NCBI RefSeq assembly: GCF_003355495.1
Contig: NZ_CP031337.1
Location: forward strand, 248,001-312,000
From: Crenobacter cavernae
Lineage (GTDB): Bacteria; Pseudomonadota; Gammaproteobacteria; Burkholderiales; Chromobacteriaceae
Length of the DNA stretch: 64,000 nt
Direction: 5' to 3'
In this document: positions 53,925-62,165 of the stretch, one piece after another
Numbering within the stretch: the first letter of the stretch is position 1
Layout of the letters: each line of letters begins with the position of its first letter
The notes under the pieces: model-generated
What the model was told of the DNA's origin: nothing
The model's input: the letters and a program-made list of their open reading frames with translations, nothing else
Database searches by the model: none
Translations under genes and position numbers: made by a program

Positions 53925-55568
53925 TCAGCGGGCCAGCGCCCACAGGTAAAACAACAGCAAATTCAGTGCCAGCGACACCAGCGCGATCTGCTGCCAGAGC
54001 GCGAGCGCGGCGCGTTTTGCAGGAGACGGCCTGGCCGGCGCGTCGCCACGACCGAGCGCGATCAGCCACGCGCCGGCGCTCGGGTAGCGGTCGCGCGGTT
54101 CGCGCGCGACGGCCTTGAGCAACTGCGCCTCGAACCAGGCCGGCAAGTCGGGCCGGTAGCGCGACGGCGGCACCGGCTTGGCGTCGACGGGGCGCTGGAA
54201 CGCCTCGAGCTCGCCGTACGGGTAGTGGCCGGTCAGCAGCCAGTAGACGGTGACGCCGGCGGCGTAGACGTCGGACGCCTCGGACACCGGCGCGCCGCAG
54301 AACAGCTCGGGCGCCATGTAGCTCGGCGTGCCGGCGGCGCGCACCGGTTCGATCAGCCCGGCGACGCGCGCTGCACCAAAATCGAGCAGGCGCAGCGCAC
54401 CGTCGTCGGAGAGGTGCAGGTTGTCGGGCTTGATGTCGCCGTGCGCGACGCCCTCTCCGTGCAGCCACGCGAGCGACTTCAACAGTTTTCCGGTCAGCCC
54501 CAGCGCCTGCGGCACGCTCCACGCCTCGCGCCGTTCGCGGCGCTCGGCCAACGTGGCGCCGGCGTGGTGGGTCAGCAGCAGATAGCGCTGCGTGCGCACA
54601 GCGTGCGGCCGCCATTCGGCGACGCCGGGGCCGGCGAAGCGGCGCAGCAGCCACTCCTCGCTGTCGAGCCCGGCGAGCGCGGCCTCGTCGTCGGCGAGGC
54701 GCGGCGCGAGGGTCTTGAGCAGGCACTCGTCGCCGTCGGCGCCCCGCACCCGCACCACGCGGCCGCCCGGGCTGTCGTGCAGACGCTCGAGCACCGCAAG
54801 CCCGTCTACCTCGTCGCCCGGCGCCAGCCGCGCCGGCAGCGCGCCGTCGTCCTCCGGGCTGTCGTGCACCGGCAGCGACAGCACCGTCAGCACCAGTGCG
54901 CTGGCGTTATCCTGGCCGCCGGCCGAGAGCGCCGCGCAGACCAGCGCGTCGGCGGCGGCCTGCGGGTCGGCGATCGAGGCGAGCTCGGCCAAGCTTGCAG
55001 GTTCCAAAACCGCCCACACGCCGTCGGTCGCGAGCACAAAGCGCGCGCCGGGCGCGACGTCGAGCACGCGCCGTGCCGGGTCCAGAGCGCCGGCCAGGCC
55101 CAGCGCCTGCGTCAGCACGTGGCGCATGCCGGGCTGCGTGTGCACATGGTCGACGGAGAGGCATTCGCAGACGCCGCCGGCGACGCGGTAGACGCGGGTG
55201 TCGCCGACGTTGGCGATGACCGCGCGCCGGCCTTCCAGCGCCAGCGCGGCGAGCGTGCTCATGCCGCTCTCTTCGGTCGCGCACAGCCTCAGGTGGCGGC
55301 GGGAAAACAGCTTCGGCAAGAATTCGGCCGCGTCCCAGCGCTCGGGCGCCGCGTAGAAGTCGGCGGCCAGTTCGCGCACCGCCTCGCGTGCCGCCCGCGC
55401 CCCGTCGGCCGAGCCGCTGACGCCGTCGGCGAGCAGCGCCAGCACGCCGCGCCGCGCCGGGCTCGACCCGTCAGGCTCGACCACGAACCAGGCGTCCTGG
55501 TTGGCGGGCTTCGGACCGGCGGCGCTGGCGACGCCCCAAGCGACGCAAGGTATGGTGGGCGCGTTCAC
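53925..55568 (-). CDS. Bifunctional PP2C phosphatase / Ser-Thr kinase
   Basis: 547 aa. Residues 1-235 are PP2C-type: NQDAWFVV, LALLADGVSG, VIANVGDTRVYR, VLATDGVWAVL and GGQDNASALVL supply the metal Asp residues. Residues about 255-515 are a kinase: a Lys in DECLLKTLAP, HGDIKPDN (a Gly replaces the usual Arg of HRD), DFGAAR and APE. A C-terminal membrane helix (about 520-545) anchors it. Such fusions sit in nitrate assimilation loci of several Proteobacteria, but their targets are unknown. It lies 11 bp from nirB and 10 bp from the transporter gene. Confidence 0.9.
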   Translation of the reverse strand: MNAPTIPCVAWGVASAAGPKPANQDAWFVVEPDGSSPARRGVLALLADGVSGSADGARAAREAVRELAADFYAAPERWDAAEFLPKLFSRRHLRLCATEESGMSTLAALALEGRRAVIANVGDTRVYRVAGGVCECLSVDHVHTQPGMRHVLTQALGLAGALDPARRVLDVAPGARFVLATDGVWAVLEPASLAELASIADPQAAADALVCAALSAGGQDNASALVLTVLSLPVHDSPEDDGALPARLAPGDEVDGLAVLERLHDSPGGRVVRVRGADGDECLLKTLAPRLADDEAALAGLDSEEWLLRRFAGPGVAEWRPHAVRTQRYLLLTHHAGATLAERRERREAWSVPQALGLTGKLLKSLAWLHGEGVAHGDIKPDNLHLSDDGALRLLDFGAARVAGLIEPVRAAGTPSYMAPELFCGAPVSEASDVYAAGVTVYWLLTGHYPYGELEAFQRPVDAKPVPPSRYRPDLPAWFEAQLLKAVAREPRDRYPSAGAWLIALGRGDAPARPSPAKRAALALWQQIALVSLALNLLLFYLWALAR

Positions 55569-55578
55569 TTTGTCGTCC

Positions 55579-56787
55579 TTACACGCGGGCGGAGGTCAGT
55601 TCGGACGAGCCCCAGGTGGTGCGCCAGCGGCTCTTCACCTTCGACAGGCCGATCCAGCCGGACAAGAGCAGCGCCGCGAACAGCACCAGACCCATCCGGT
55701 AGTCGCCGGTGTGCTGCTTGACGACGCCCAAGCCCGCAGCGAGCAGGAAGCCGCCGACGCCGCCGGCCATGCCGATCACGCCGGTCATCACGCCGATCTC
55801 GCGCGCGAAGCGCTGCGGCACCAGCTGGAACACCGAGCCGTTGCCGGCGCCGAGCGCGAGCATCGCGACGATGAACAGCGCGATGGTCGAGGCCGCGCCA
55901 CCGGCCATACTCGCGCCGACGATGGCGAGCGCCGCGATGCCGTAGACCGACAGCAGGCTCTTGATGCCGCCGATGCGGTCGGCGAGCACGCCGCCCATCG
56001 GGCGCATCATCGAGCCGGCGAGCACGCAGGCGGCGGTCGCGTAGCCGGCGTGCACCGGGCCCATGCCGAACTGGTCGTGGAAGTAGCCGGGCAGCGACGA
56101 CGCGAGCCCGATGAAGCCGCCGAAGGTCAGGCAGTAGAAGAGCATGAACCACCAGGCGTCCGGGTCGGACAGCACGGCCAGATACTGGGCGAACGTCTTG
56201 GGCGCAGGCGCGTCCGGAGCGTCCTTCGCGGCGACGAGGAAGACGACGAAGGCGACACAAAGCGGGATCAGCGCGAGGCCGAATACGTTCTGCCAGCCGT
56301 AGGCGAGCGCCAACGCCGGTGCGAACAGCGCGGCGAACACGGTGCCCGAGTTGCCCGCGCCGGCGATGCCGAGCGCGGTGCCCTGGTGCTCGGGCGGATA
56401 CCAGCGCGACGCCAGCGGCAAGGCGATGGCGAACGCCGCGCCGGCGACGCCGAGGAACAGCCCGAGCAGCAGCGCCTGTTCGAACGAGTTCACGCCGATC
56501 AGCCAGGCGGCGGCCAGCGCGGCTATCACGATCACCTGCGCGATCAGACCCGAGCGCTTCGGCCCGATCTTGTCGACCAGCACGCCGAACACGATGCGCA
56601 ACAGCGCGCCGGCGAGCGTCGGCGTCGCCACCATCAGGCCGCGTTCCTGCGCGGTGAGGGAAAGGTCGGTCGCCATCAGCACCGCGAGCGGGCCCAACAG
56701 GTACCAGACCATGAAACTGAGGTCGAAATAGAAAAACGACGCCAACAGCGTGGGCGTGTGGCCGGACTGCCAGAAGCTCTTGTTCAT
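55579..56787 (-). CDS. narK: Nitrate/nitrite transporter (NarK/NNP family)
   Basis: 402 aa, 12 membrane segments, major facilitator family. The nitrate signatures are visible: AGAGNSGTVFAALFAP and the second LALGAGNGSVFQLVPQRF, with Arg in TLAGALLRIVFG. First structural gene of the operon, 20 bp after the attenuator T-run; GGGAG precedes the ATG. Could equally be named nasA/nrtP in other systems. Confidence 0.92.
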   Translation of the reverse strand: MNKSFWQSGHTPTLLASFFYFDLSFMVWYLLGPLAVLMATDLSLTAQERGLMVATPTLAGALLRIVFGVLVDKIGPKRSGLIAQVIVIAALAAAWLIGVNSFEQALLLGLFLGVAGAAFAIALPLASRWYPPEHQGTALGIAGAGNSGTVFAALFAPALALAYGWQNVFGLALIPLCVAFVVFLVAAKDAPDAPAPKTFAQYLAVLSDPDAWWFMLFYCLTFGGFIGLASSLPGYFHDQFGMGPVHAGYATAACVLAGSMMRPMGGVLADRIGGIKSLLSVYGIAALAIVGASMAGGAASTIALFIVAMLALGAGNGSVFQLVPQRFAREIGVMTGVIGMAGGVGGFLLAAGLGVVKQHTGDYRMGLVLFAALLLSGWIGLSKVKSRWRTTWGSSELTSARV

Positions 56788-56812
56788 GACTTTCTCCCGA
56801 AACGCACAGCGA

Positions 56813-56865
56813 TAAAAAAGGCGTCCTTGCCGGAGGCCTCCCGAGGGAGAACCGGCAGGGACGCC
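56813..56865 (-). terminator. Leader attenuator before narK
   Basis: On the minus strand GGCGTCCCTGCCGG pairs with CCGGCAAGGACGCC (one wobble) around an 18-nt loop, followed by six Ts, 26 nt before the narK ATG. A full intrinsic terminator between promoter and first gene, so expression needs antitermination. Confidence 0.85.
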
Positions 56866-56876
56866 GTTGTCCTGTT

Positions 56877-56923
56877 GGCCCGTCGTTGGGCCGGTCTTGC
56901 GCTTGTGGGCTCGCCGTTGAGCC
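56877..56923 (-). promoter_or_regulatory. ANTAR two-hexaloop RNA element (NasT target)
   Basis: Read on the minus strand: GGCTC-AACGGC-GAGCC (56923-56908) followed by GGCCC-AACGAC-GGGCC (56892-56877). Both 5-bp stems carry hexaloops with A at position 1 and G at position 4, the two-hexaloop signature bound by ANTAR-domain antiterminators. It lies 11 nt before the attenuator and a few hundred bases from nasT. Confidence 0.88.
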
Positions 56924-57005
56924 TGGTGAGGCCGCCGCTCGCCTGTTACGCCTTCAACACGTGATCCCGAGAGGAATGGGGGTGCGGTGGCCTCGCCAAG
57001 CTATG

Positions 57006-57021
57006 AGCAAGCGTCGTGCCA
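57006..57021 (-). promoter_or_regulatory. Sigma-54 promoter of the nitrate operon
   Basis: TGGCAC-GACGC-TTGCT on the minus strand matches the -24/-12 consensus TGGCAC-N5-TTGCA/T. Start site expected near 56995, upstream of the ANTAR element. Indicates NtrC-type control by nitrogen status. Confidence 0.82.
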
Positions 57022-57045
57022 GCCCGCTTTTTCCCTGCTGCACGC

Positions 57046-57076
57046 AAAAAAGCCCGGTTTTCGGGAACCGGGCTTT
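57046..57076 (-). terminator. Terminator after nasT/nasS remnant
   Basis: AAAGCCCGGTT/AACCGGGCTTT with a 6-nt loop and six Ts on the minus strand; separates the nasT unit from the sigma-54 promoter. Confidence 0.85.
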
Positions 57077-57082
57077 CTGCAT

Positions 57083-57127
57083 TGCACCATCAGCGGGCAC
57101 GATCGCCTTGCGCTGCACCATGGCGCA
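57083..57127 (-). promoter_or_regulatory. Candidate NtrC enhancer sites
   Basis: TGCACCA occurs twice: at 57083-57089 within TGCACCATCAGCGGGCA (left NtrC half-site perfect, right half poor) and at 57114-57120 within TGCACCATGGCGCA. They lie about 65-105 bp upstream of the -24 element, a usual distance for NtrC. Confidence 0.35.
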
Positions 57128-57143
57128 GCATCCCTGCCCGCCA

Positions 57144-57353
57144 TCATGGCGGGCCGCCGGCCAGACGCCATGGCGACGCCGGCAGCGGGATGCCGAGCGC
57201 GTCGGCCACGTCGGCGTAGACGTCGAAACGGTTCACGCGGCGCACCAGCGGCGCGCAGTCGGTGAGCCGCATAAAGCCGACCTTGAGAGGGCTACGCTCG
57301 GACGGCGCGAAGGCTGCGGGTCCGGAACCGGGGACGAGAAGGGATTCGATCAT
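57144..57353 (-). pseudogene. nasS: nasS remnant (internally deleted nitrate sensor)
   Basis: A 69-aa frame directly after nasT, where nasS belongs in nasTS operons. Residues about 23-36 (LKVGFMRLTDCAPLV) match the conserved N-terminus of NasS/NrtA/CmpA-type nitrate-binding proteins. The next residues jump to RRVNRFDVYADVADALGIPLPAS, which resembles the extreme C-terminus of such proteins. A full NasS is about 380 residues, so roughly 300 have been lost in frame. The remnant cannot bind nitrate. Assignment of the C-terminal part is less secure than the N-terminal part. Confidence 0.6.
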
Positions 57354-57362
57354 GGCGGGCTT

Positions 57363-57938
57363 TCAGGACAGCAACTGGGCGGCTTCTGCGAGGCGGCGCG
57401 CGACCTCGGCCACACGCAGCCCCTGCTCCATCGCGCTCTTGCGCAACAGCTGGTAGGCGGCGTCCTCGGTCAGACCGCGTTTTTCGATCAACAGGCCCTT
57501 GGCCTTGTCGATCCACTTGCGGTCTGCGAGCTGGCGGCGGGCCGCGTCGAGCTCGCCGCGCAGGCGCTGTTCCTCGTCGAAGCGGGCGATCGCGACGTCG
57601 AGCACCGGCACCAGCCGCTCGGGCGCGAGTCCGTCGACCACGTAGGCCGACACGCCGGCCTTCACCGCGGCGCGCATCACCGAAGGGTCGCGCTCGCCGG
57701 TGAACATCACGATAGGACGCGGGCTCTCGGCGCTGACGACGCACAGGCCGGCCAGCGCGTCGCGGCTCGGCGACGCGGCGTCGACGATGATCATGTCGGG
57801 CGCGTAGCGCGCAACCGCGGCGGCGAGCGCCAGCGCCGAGCCGAGTTCGGCGACCACGTCGCAGCCGGCGGCGACGAGCGCGTCGGAGAGCCTGTCGATA
57901 TGGATCGGCGTGTCGTGGATCAGGAGGACGCGGGTCAT
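57363..57938 (-). CDS. nasT: ANTAR-domain antitermination regulator NasT
   Basis: 191 aa. Receiver-like N-terminus (RVLLIHDTPIHIDRLSDALV, PDMIIVDAASPSRDAL) with a non-standard acidic pocket, and C-terminal ANTAR domain (WIDKAKGLLIEKRGLTEDAAYQLLRKSAM, split; AEVARRL). It binds the tandem hexaloops upstream of narK and blocks the attenuator. Start at 57938 gives the family length; the ribosome site is weak. In the canonical system NasS sequesters NasT without nitrate; here NasS is a remnant. Confidence 0.9.
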   Translation of the reverse strand: MTRVLLIHDTPIHIDRLSDALVAAGCDVVAELGSALALAAAVARYAPDMIIVDAASPSRDALAGLCVVSAESPRPIVMFTGERDPSVMRAAVKAGVSAYVVDGLAPERLVPVLDVAIARFDEEQRLRGELDAARRQLADRKWIDKAKGLLIEKRGLTEDAAYQLLRKSAMEQGLRVAEVARRLAEAAQLLS

Positions 57939-57950
57939 GGCGCGGCGTAC

Positions 57951-57963
57951 AAGGTTGGCCGAG
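57951..57963 (-). repeat. Single motif copy upstream of nasT
   Basis: AAGGTTGGCCGAG (plus strand), an exact copy 13 bp upstream of the nasT start, not part of a hairpin. Confidence 0.6.
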
Positions 57964-58090
57964 GATGCCTTCCTCAAAGCAAGAAGCGTGCGCGGCTCCT
58001 ACATAGGGTCAGCACGCTAGGGTAAGCCTCTAAACCGCGGCGCATCGACCCGCTGTTACACTGGCCGGCATTTTTCACGCGGACCCGACC

Positions 58091-59497
58091 ATGACCCTGC
58101 TTCCTCGTCTGGCGCTTGCGCTTTCCTGCGCACTGGCCCCGATCGCCGCTCACGCCGGCGTAGACGGAGCGAGCCTCGCGCTGCCGTGGGCGCTGCCGTT
58201 CGCCGGCCTGTTGCTGTCGATCGCGCTCTTGCCGCTCGTACTGCCGTCGCTCTGGCACCATCACTTCGGCAAGATCGCCGCCGGCTGGACGCTGGCGATG
58301 ATCGTGCCGATGGGCATGCTGCTCGGCTGGGGCACCGTCGCGCACGAACTCGCGCACACGCTCTTGTTCGAGTACCTGCCGTTCATCATCCTGTTGACCG
58401 CGCTGTTCACCGTCGCCGGCGGGATCTATCTGCGCGGCAACCTGCACGGCTCGCCGTGGACCAACACGCGCTTCCTCGCTACAGGCACCTTGCTCGCGAG
58501 CTTCGCCGGCACCACCGGCGCGGCGATGCTGCTGATCCGCCCGCTGTTGCGCGCCAACGACAGCCGGCGCCACAAGACGCACGTCGTGGTGTTCTTCATC
58601 TTCCTCGTCGCCAACGTCGGCGGCTCGCTGACGCCGCTGGGCGACCCGCCGCTGTTCCTCGGCTTCCTGAAGGGCGTGAGCTTCGGCTGGACCTTCGCCC
58701 ACATGCTGCCGTTCACGCTGTTCGCCAGCGCGCTGCTGCTCGCTGCGTTCTACGCGCTCGATCGCCACTACTACCACAAGGAAGAAGACCTGCCGCCACT
58801 GCGAGACCCGACACCTGACTCGCGCGTCACGCTCGAGGGCAAGGTGAACCTGATCCTGCTCGCCGCCATCGTCGGCGCGGTGCTGCTGTCTGGAACGTGG
58901 AAACCGGGGATTAGCTATTCGCTGCTCGGCATGGATGTCGCGCTGCAGGATCTCGCGCGCGATGTCCTGCTGATCGCGATCACGCTCGCCTCACTCGCCT
59001 TGACGCCGGGGCGCTGCCGCACCGCGAACGCGTTCAACTGGGGGCCGATGCTCGAAGTCGGCAAGCTGTTCGCCGGCATCTTCGCGACGATGATCCCGGT
59101 GCTCGCGATGCTGAAGGCCGCCGAGGCCGGCGCGTTCTCGCCGCTGGTCGCGCTGGTGAAGGACACCAACGGTGCGCCGATCAATAGTGCGTATTTCTGG
59201 CTGACCGGCGCCTTGTCGAGCTTCCTCGACAACGCGCCGACCTACCTGGTGTTCTTCAACCTCGCCGGCGGCGACGCCGCCCAGCTGATGAGCCACGGCG
59301 CGGCGACGCTCGCGGCGATCTCGGCAGGCGCGGTGTTCATGGGCGCCAACAGCTATATCGGCAACGCGCCGAACTTCATGGTCAAGGCGATCGCCGAGGA
59401 GCGCGGCGTCGCGATGCCGTCCTTCTTCGGCTACATGGCGTGGTCAGGCGCGGTGCTGATCCCGCTGTTCGTGCTGATGACCTTCGTGTTTTTCTGA
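58091..59497 (+). CDS. nhaD: NhaD-type sodium:proton antiporter
   Basis: 468 aa, a signal-like N-terminal helix followed by about 12 membrane segments; ion-transporter superfamily. Conserved NhaD-like stretches are FVNVGGSLTPLGDPPLFLG-type (here ANVGGSLTPLGDPPLF) and SSFLDNAPTYLVFFNL plus GANSYIGNAPNFMVKAI. Single gene closed by a perfect palindromic terminator. Substrate Na+/H+ is inferred from family. Confidence 0.87.
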   Translation: MTLLPRLALALSCALAPIAAHAGVDGASLALPWALPFAGLLLSIALLPLVLPSLWHHHFGKIAAGWTLAMIVPMGMLLGWGTVAHELAHTLLFEYLPFIILLTALFTVAGGIYLRGNLHGSPWTNTRFLATGTLLASFAGTTGAAMLLIRPLLRANDSRRHKTHVVVFFIFLVANVGGSLTPLGDPPLFLGFLKGVSFGWTFAHMLPFTLFASALLLAAFYALDRHYYHKEEDLPPLRDPTPDSRVTLEGKVNLILLAAIVGAVLLSGTWKPGISYSLLGMDVALQDLARDVLLIAITLASLALTPGRCRTANAFNWGPMLEVGKLFAGIFATMIPVLAMLKAAEAGAFSPLVALVKDTNGAPINSAYFWLTGALSSFLDNAPTYLVFFNLAGGDAAQLMSHGAATLAAISAGAVFMGANSYIGNAPNFMVKAIAEERGVAMPSFFGYMAWSGAVLIPLFVLMTFVFF

Positions 59498-59509
59498 GCC
59501 GTGCGCGCA

Positions 59510-59547
59510 TTAAAAAAGCTCGGCCAACGTTGGCCGAGCTTTTTTAA
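59510..59547. terminator. Perfect 38-bp palindrome terminator of inverted motifs
   Basis: TTAAAAAAGCTCGGCCAAC and its exact complement: two motif copies head to head, with A- and T-runs on both sides. Serves nhaD and convergent coq7. Confidence 0.93.
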
Positions 59548-59552
59548 TGGGA

Positions 59553-60173
59553 TCAGATCCGGTAGCTGGTCGTCGTCATGATCTTAGACGTCAGCTTCAT
59601 CAGCCCTTTCACCGGCGGCGGCAGCGGCGCCGCACCGTACTGGTGCGCCATCTTCGCGTGTTCGGCCTCGTCGTCGCGCATCTGCTCGACGATCGCGCGG
59701 CTCTTCGCGTCGTCTTCCGGCAGCTCTTTCAGGTGGCTGTCGAGGTGCGCCCCGACCTGGTGCTCGGTCTCCTCGAGAAAGCCGAGGTTCCACTTGTCGC
59801 CGAGCAGGCCGGCGGCAACGCCGATCGCCAGCGAGCCGGTGTACCACAGCGGGTTGAACAGCGACGGGTGGCCGCCCAGTTCCCGGATGCGGCGCTCGGT
59901 CCACGCCAGGTGCTCTTCTTCCTCGACCGCCGCGTGCCTGAGCGCTTCGCGTGCGTCCTGGTCGCGCGCGGTCAGCGCCTGGCCCTGGTACAGCGCCTGC
60001 GCGCAGATCTCGCCGCAGTGGTTGACGCGCATCAGCCCCAGCGCGTGGCGCTTCTCGGCGTCGGTCAGCTCGGCGTCGGGCAGGTGCTCGTCCGGGTGCG
60101 CGCGGCGGCTATGCGCCGGCGCGAACAGCGTACGCACGCCCTTGTCGAATTCGATGATCAGCTTGTCGAGCAT
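59553..60173 (-). CDS. coq7: Demethoxyubiquinone hydroxylase Coq7
   Basis: 206 aa di-iron hydroxylase for the last ring hydroxylation of ubiquinone. Iron ligands: E in RVNHCGEICAQALY, EEEEHLAW, the central E of FLEETEHQV and EAEHAKM. Start MLDKLIIEFDKGVRTLF at 60173 matches Coq7 proteins. Betaproteobacteria commonly use Coq7 in place of UbiF. Confidence 0.93.
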   Translation of the reverse strand: MLDKLIIEFDKGVRTLFAPAHSRRAHPDEHLPDAELTDAEKRHALGLMRVNHCGEICAQALYQGQALTARDQDAREALRHAAVEEEEHLAWTERRIRELGGHPSLFNPLWYTGSLAIGVAAGLLGDKWNLGFLEETEHQVGAHLDSHLKELPEDDAKSRAIVEQMRDDEAEHAKMAHQYGAAPLPPPVKGLMKLTSKIMTTTSYRI

Positions 60174-60264
60174 CTTGTCGTCTCGTGGCAAAAGGTTGGC
60201 AGCATTATACCGCGAGCGCCTGCTGCAGACCCATCCGGCCACCGGATGCGGCGGCGCAAGCTGG

Positions 60265-60270
60265 TATAAT
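60265..60270 (+). promoter_or_regulatory. Extended -10 promoter of ppa
   Basis: TGGTATAAT (TATAAT at 60265-60270) with extended TG; the -35 region is weak. About 43 bp before the ppa ATG. Confidence 0.65.
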
Positions 60271-60313
60271 CGCGAGGTTAACCGACCTCAACTCCTAGCG
60301 AGAGGACTTACCA

Positions 60314-60841
60314 ATGAATCTGGACCGCATCGCCCCGGGCAAGGACATGCCGAACGACTTCAACGTCGTGATCGAGATCACCGCCAACAGCGCGCCGATC
60401 AAGTACGAATTCGACAAGGAGTCGGGCGCGATCTTCGTCGACCGCTTCATGGGCACGTCGATGATGTACCCGGCCAACTACGGCTTCGTGCCAAACACGC
60501 TGTCGGGCGACGGCGACCCGGTCGACGTGCTGGTCGTCACCCCGTTCGGCCTGCCGCCGGGCGTGGTGGTGCGCTGCCGCGCGCTGGGCATGCTGAAGAT
60601 GGAAGACGACGGCGGCGTCGACGCCAAGCTGATCGCCGTGCCGGTGGAAAAACTCTGTCCGATGTACAAGGACGTCCAGAAGCTGGAAGACCTGCCGCAA
60701 CTGTTGCGCGACCAGATCGTCCACTTCTTCGAGCACTACAAGGACCTCGAAAAGGGCAAGTGGGTGAAGATCCAGGGCTGGGCCGGCATCGCCGAAGCGA
60801 AGGCCGAGCTCGACGAGAGCATCGCCCGCGCGAAGGCCTGA
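60314..60841 (+). CDS. ppa: Inorganic pyrophosphatase
   Basis: 175 aa soluble family I enzyme hydrolysing PPi. DNFVVIEI-type start (FNVVIEITANSAPIKYE), catalytic DGDPVDVLV with the three Asp, MYPANYGFVP and KWVKIQGWAG are complete. Length equals E. coli Ppa. Followed by a strong terminator. Confidence 0.97.
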   Translation: MNLDRIAPGKDMPNDFNVVIEITANSAPIKYEFDKESGAIFVDRFMGTSMMYPANYGFVPNTLSGDGDPVDVLVVTPFGLPPGVVVRCRALGMLKMEDDGGVDAKLIAVPVEKLCPMYKDVQKLEDLPQLLRDQIVHFFEHYKDLEKGKWVKIQGWAGIAEAKAELDESIARAKA

Positions 60842-60859
60842 TCGCCTCCGCCCCCATCG

Positions 60860-60887
60860 AAAAAGCCGGTCGAACGACCGGCTTTTT
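60860..60887 (+). terminator. ppa terminator
   Basis: AAAAAGCCGGTCG/CGACCGGCTTTTT with loop AA and seven Ts. Confidence 0.92.
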
Positions 60888-61225
60888 TTGCGCCCACCCT
60901 ATCCCGAACCTGGCCCGGCTCGGCCAGGCTGTCGCTGTCCGATGCGTCTTGCGGCCACACCGCGACAGCGGCGCCGACATCACGGCGTCGCACCTGCGCT
61001 GAACCGCGCGCGCCCAATATCATGCCAAAAGCATTACCAGCAAGCGCCGCGTCACGCCGCCCGGTCAAATTCAGTTTTTTTGCACCTGCTGCGCCGCGAA
61101 AAGTGGCGAATGGCTTGCACGACAGCGAACATTGACCGCATCCTGCTCGAAAAGCTCCAAGTACACGACTCGATGACGGGAATGACGACGATGACGACCC
61201 GAGCCATGACTCAGGAAAATCGAAC
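60888..61225. other. Intergenic region before the LysR gene
   Basis: About 340 bp. No supported gene; a repeat-like CGATGACG/AATGACGACGATGACGACC stretch lies near 61170-61200. No LysR box (T-N11-A) could be fixed. Confidence 0.35.
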
Positions 61226-62125
61226 ATGAAGCTCTCGCTCGACGCGATGGCCGTCCTCGACGCCATCGAGCGCGAAGGCAGCTTCGCCGCCGCCGCGCAG
61301 GCGCTGTGCCGCGTGCCGTCGACGATCACCTACACCATCCAGAAACTCGAGCAGGATCTGGGCGTCACGCTGTTCGACCGCAGCGGCCACCGTGCACGGC
61401 TGACCGAGGCCGGCCGCCTGTTGCTCGACGAGGGACGCCGGCTGCTCGACGCCGCCGCCGTGCTCGAAGAAAGGCTGCAGCGGCAGAACACCGGCTGGGA
61501 GGGCGAGCTGCGCGTCTCGCTGGGCGAGACGGTGCCGTTCGACAGCCTCGTCGCGCTGATCGCCGACTTCGACGCGCTCGCCGCGCCGACGCGGCTGCGC
61601 TTCGACCGCGACGCCGGAGGTGGCGTCTGGGAGGCGCTCGAGGGCGGACGCGCCGACCTCGCGCTCGGTGCGCCCGAATCGGCGCAGTCCGGCCATCTCC
61701 AGCAAAAGCCGCTCGGCACCCTCGACTTCGCCTTCGTCGTCGCGCCCGGCCATCCGCTCGCGGCGGCAAGCGAGCCGATTCCGCCGGCGGAACTGCGCCG
61801 CCACCGCACCGTCGCCATCGCCGACACCTCGCGCCACCCTCTGGCGCGCGGCGCGTCCATCCCAGGCGGTCAGCCGATACTGTCGGTCGCGACCCTGGCC
61901 GAGAAACTGGCGCTGATCGCGGCCGGCCTCGGCTGCGGCTTCGTCCCGCGCAAACTGGCCGCACCCTACATCGCCTGCGGCCGCCTGGTCGAGAAAGCGG
62001 TCGGCGAGCCCAGACCGCCGCTTCGCTTATACTATGCGTGGAAGGAAACCGAGCCGGGCAATACGTTGTCCTGGTTTCTCAACCGCCTGGCCGAATCCGA
62101 AACGCGGACGGCGCTGCTGTGCTGA
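61226..62125 (+). CDS. LysR-family transcriptional regulator
   Basis: 299 aa. The N-terminal winged helix (AMAVLDAIEREGSFAAAAQAL, STITYTIQKLEQDLGVTLFDR) is standard; the C-terminal periplasmic-binding-like domain runs from about 90 (LRVSLGETVPF ... LAEKLALIAAGLGCGFVPRKLA). No neighbouring catabolic gene is divergent, so its target is unknown. Followed by an orphan gene on the same strand. Confidence 0.9.
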   Translation: MKLSLDAMAVLDAIEREGSFAAAAQALCRVPSTITYTIQKLEQDLGVTLFDRSGHRARLTEAGRLLLDEGRRLLDAAAVLEERLQRQNTGWEGELRVSLGETVPFDSLVALIADFDALAAPTRLRFDRDAGGGVWEALEGGRADLALGAPESAQSGHLQQKPLGTLDFAFVVAPGHPLAAASEPIPPAELRRHRTVAIADTSRHPLARGASIPGGQPILSVATLAEKLALIAAGLGCGFVPRKLAAPYIACGRLVEKAVGEPRPPLRLYYAWKETEPGNTLSWFLNRLAESETRTALLC

Positions 62126-62165
62126 TCCACCGCCGCGCCCGCCGACCTCCTGCACACGACGCATA

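Noticed and set aside
51487..54726. 1079-aa extended form of nirB
   Set aside because: The first ~270 residues are an antisense-type frame within the kinase gene; the NirB homology starts at 53913 with a proper ribosome site.
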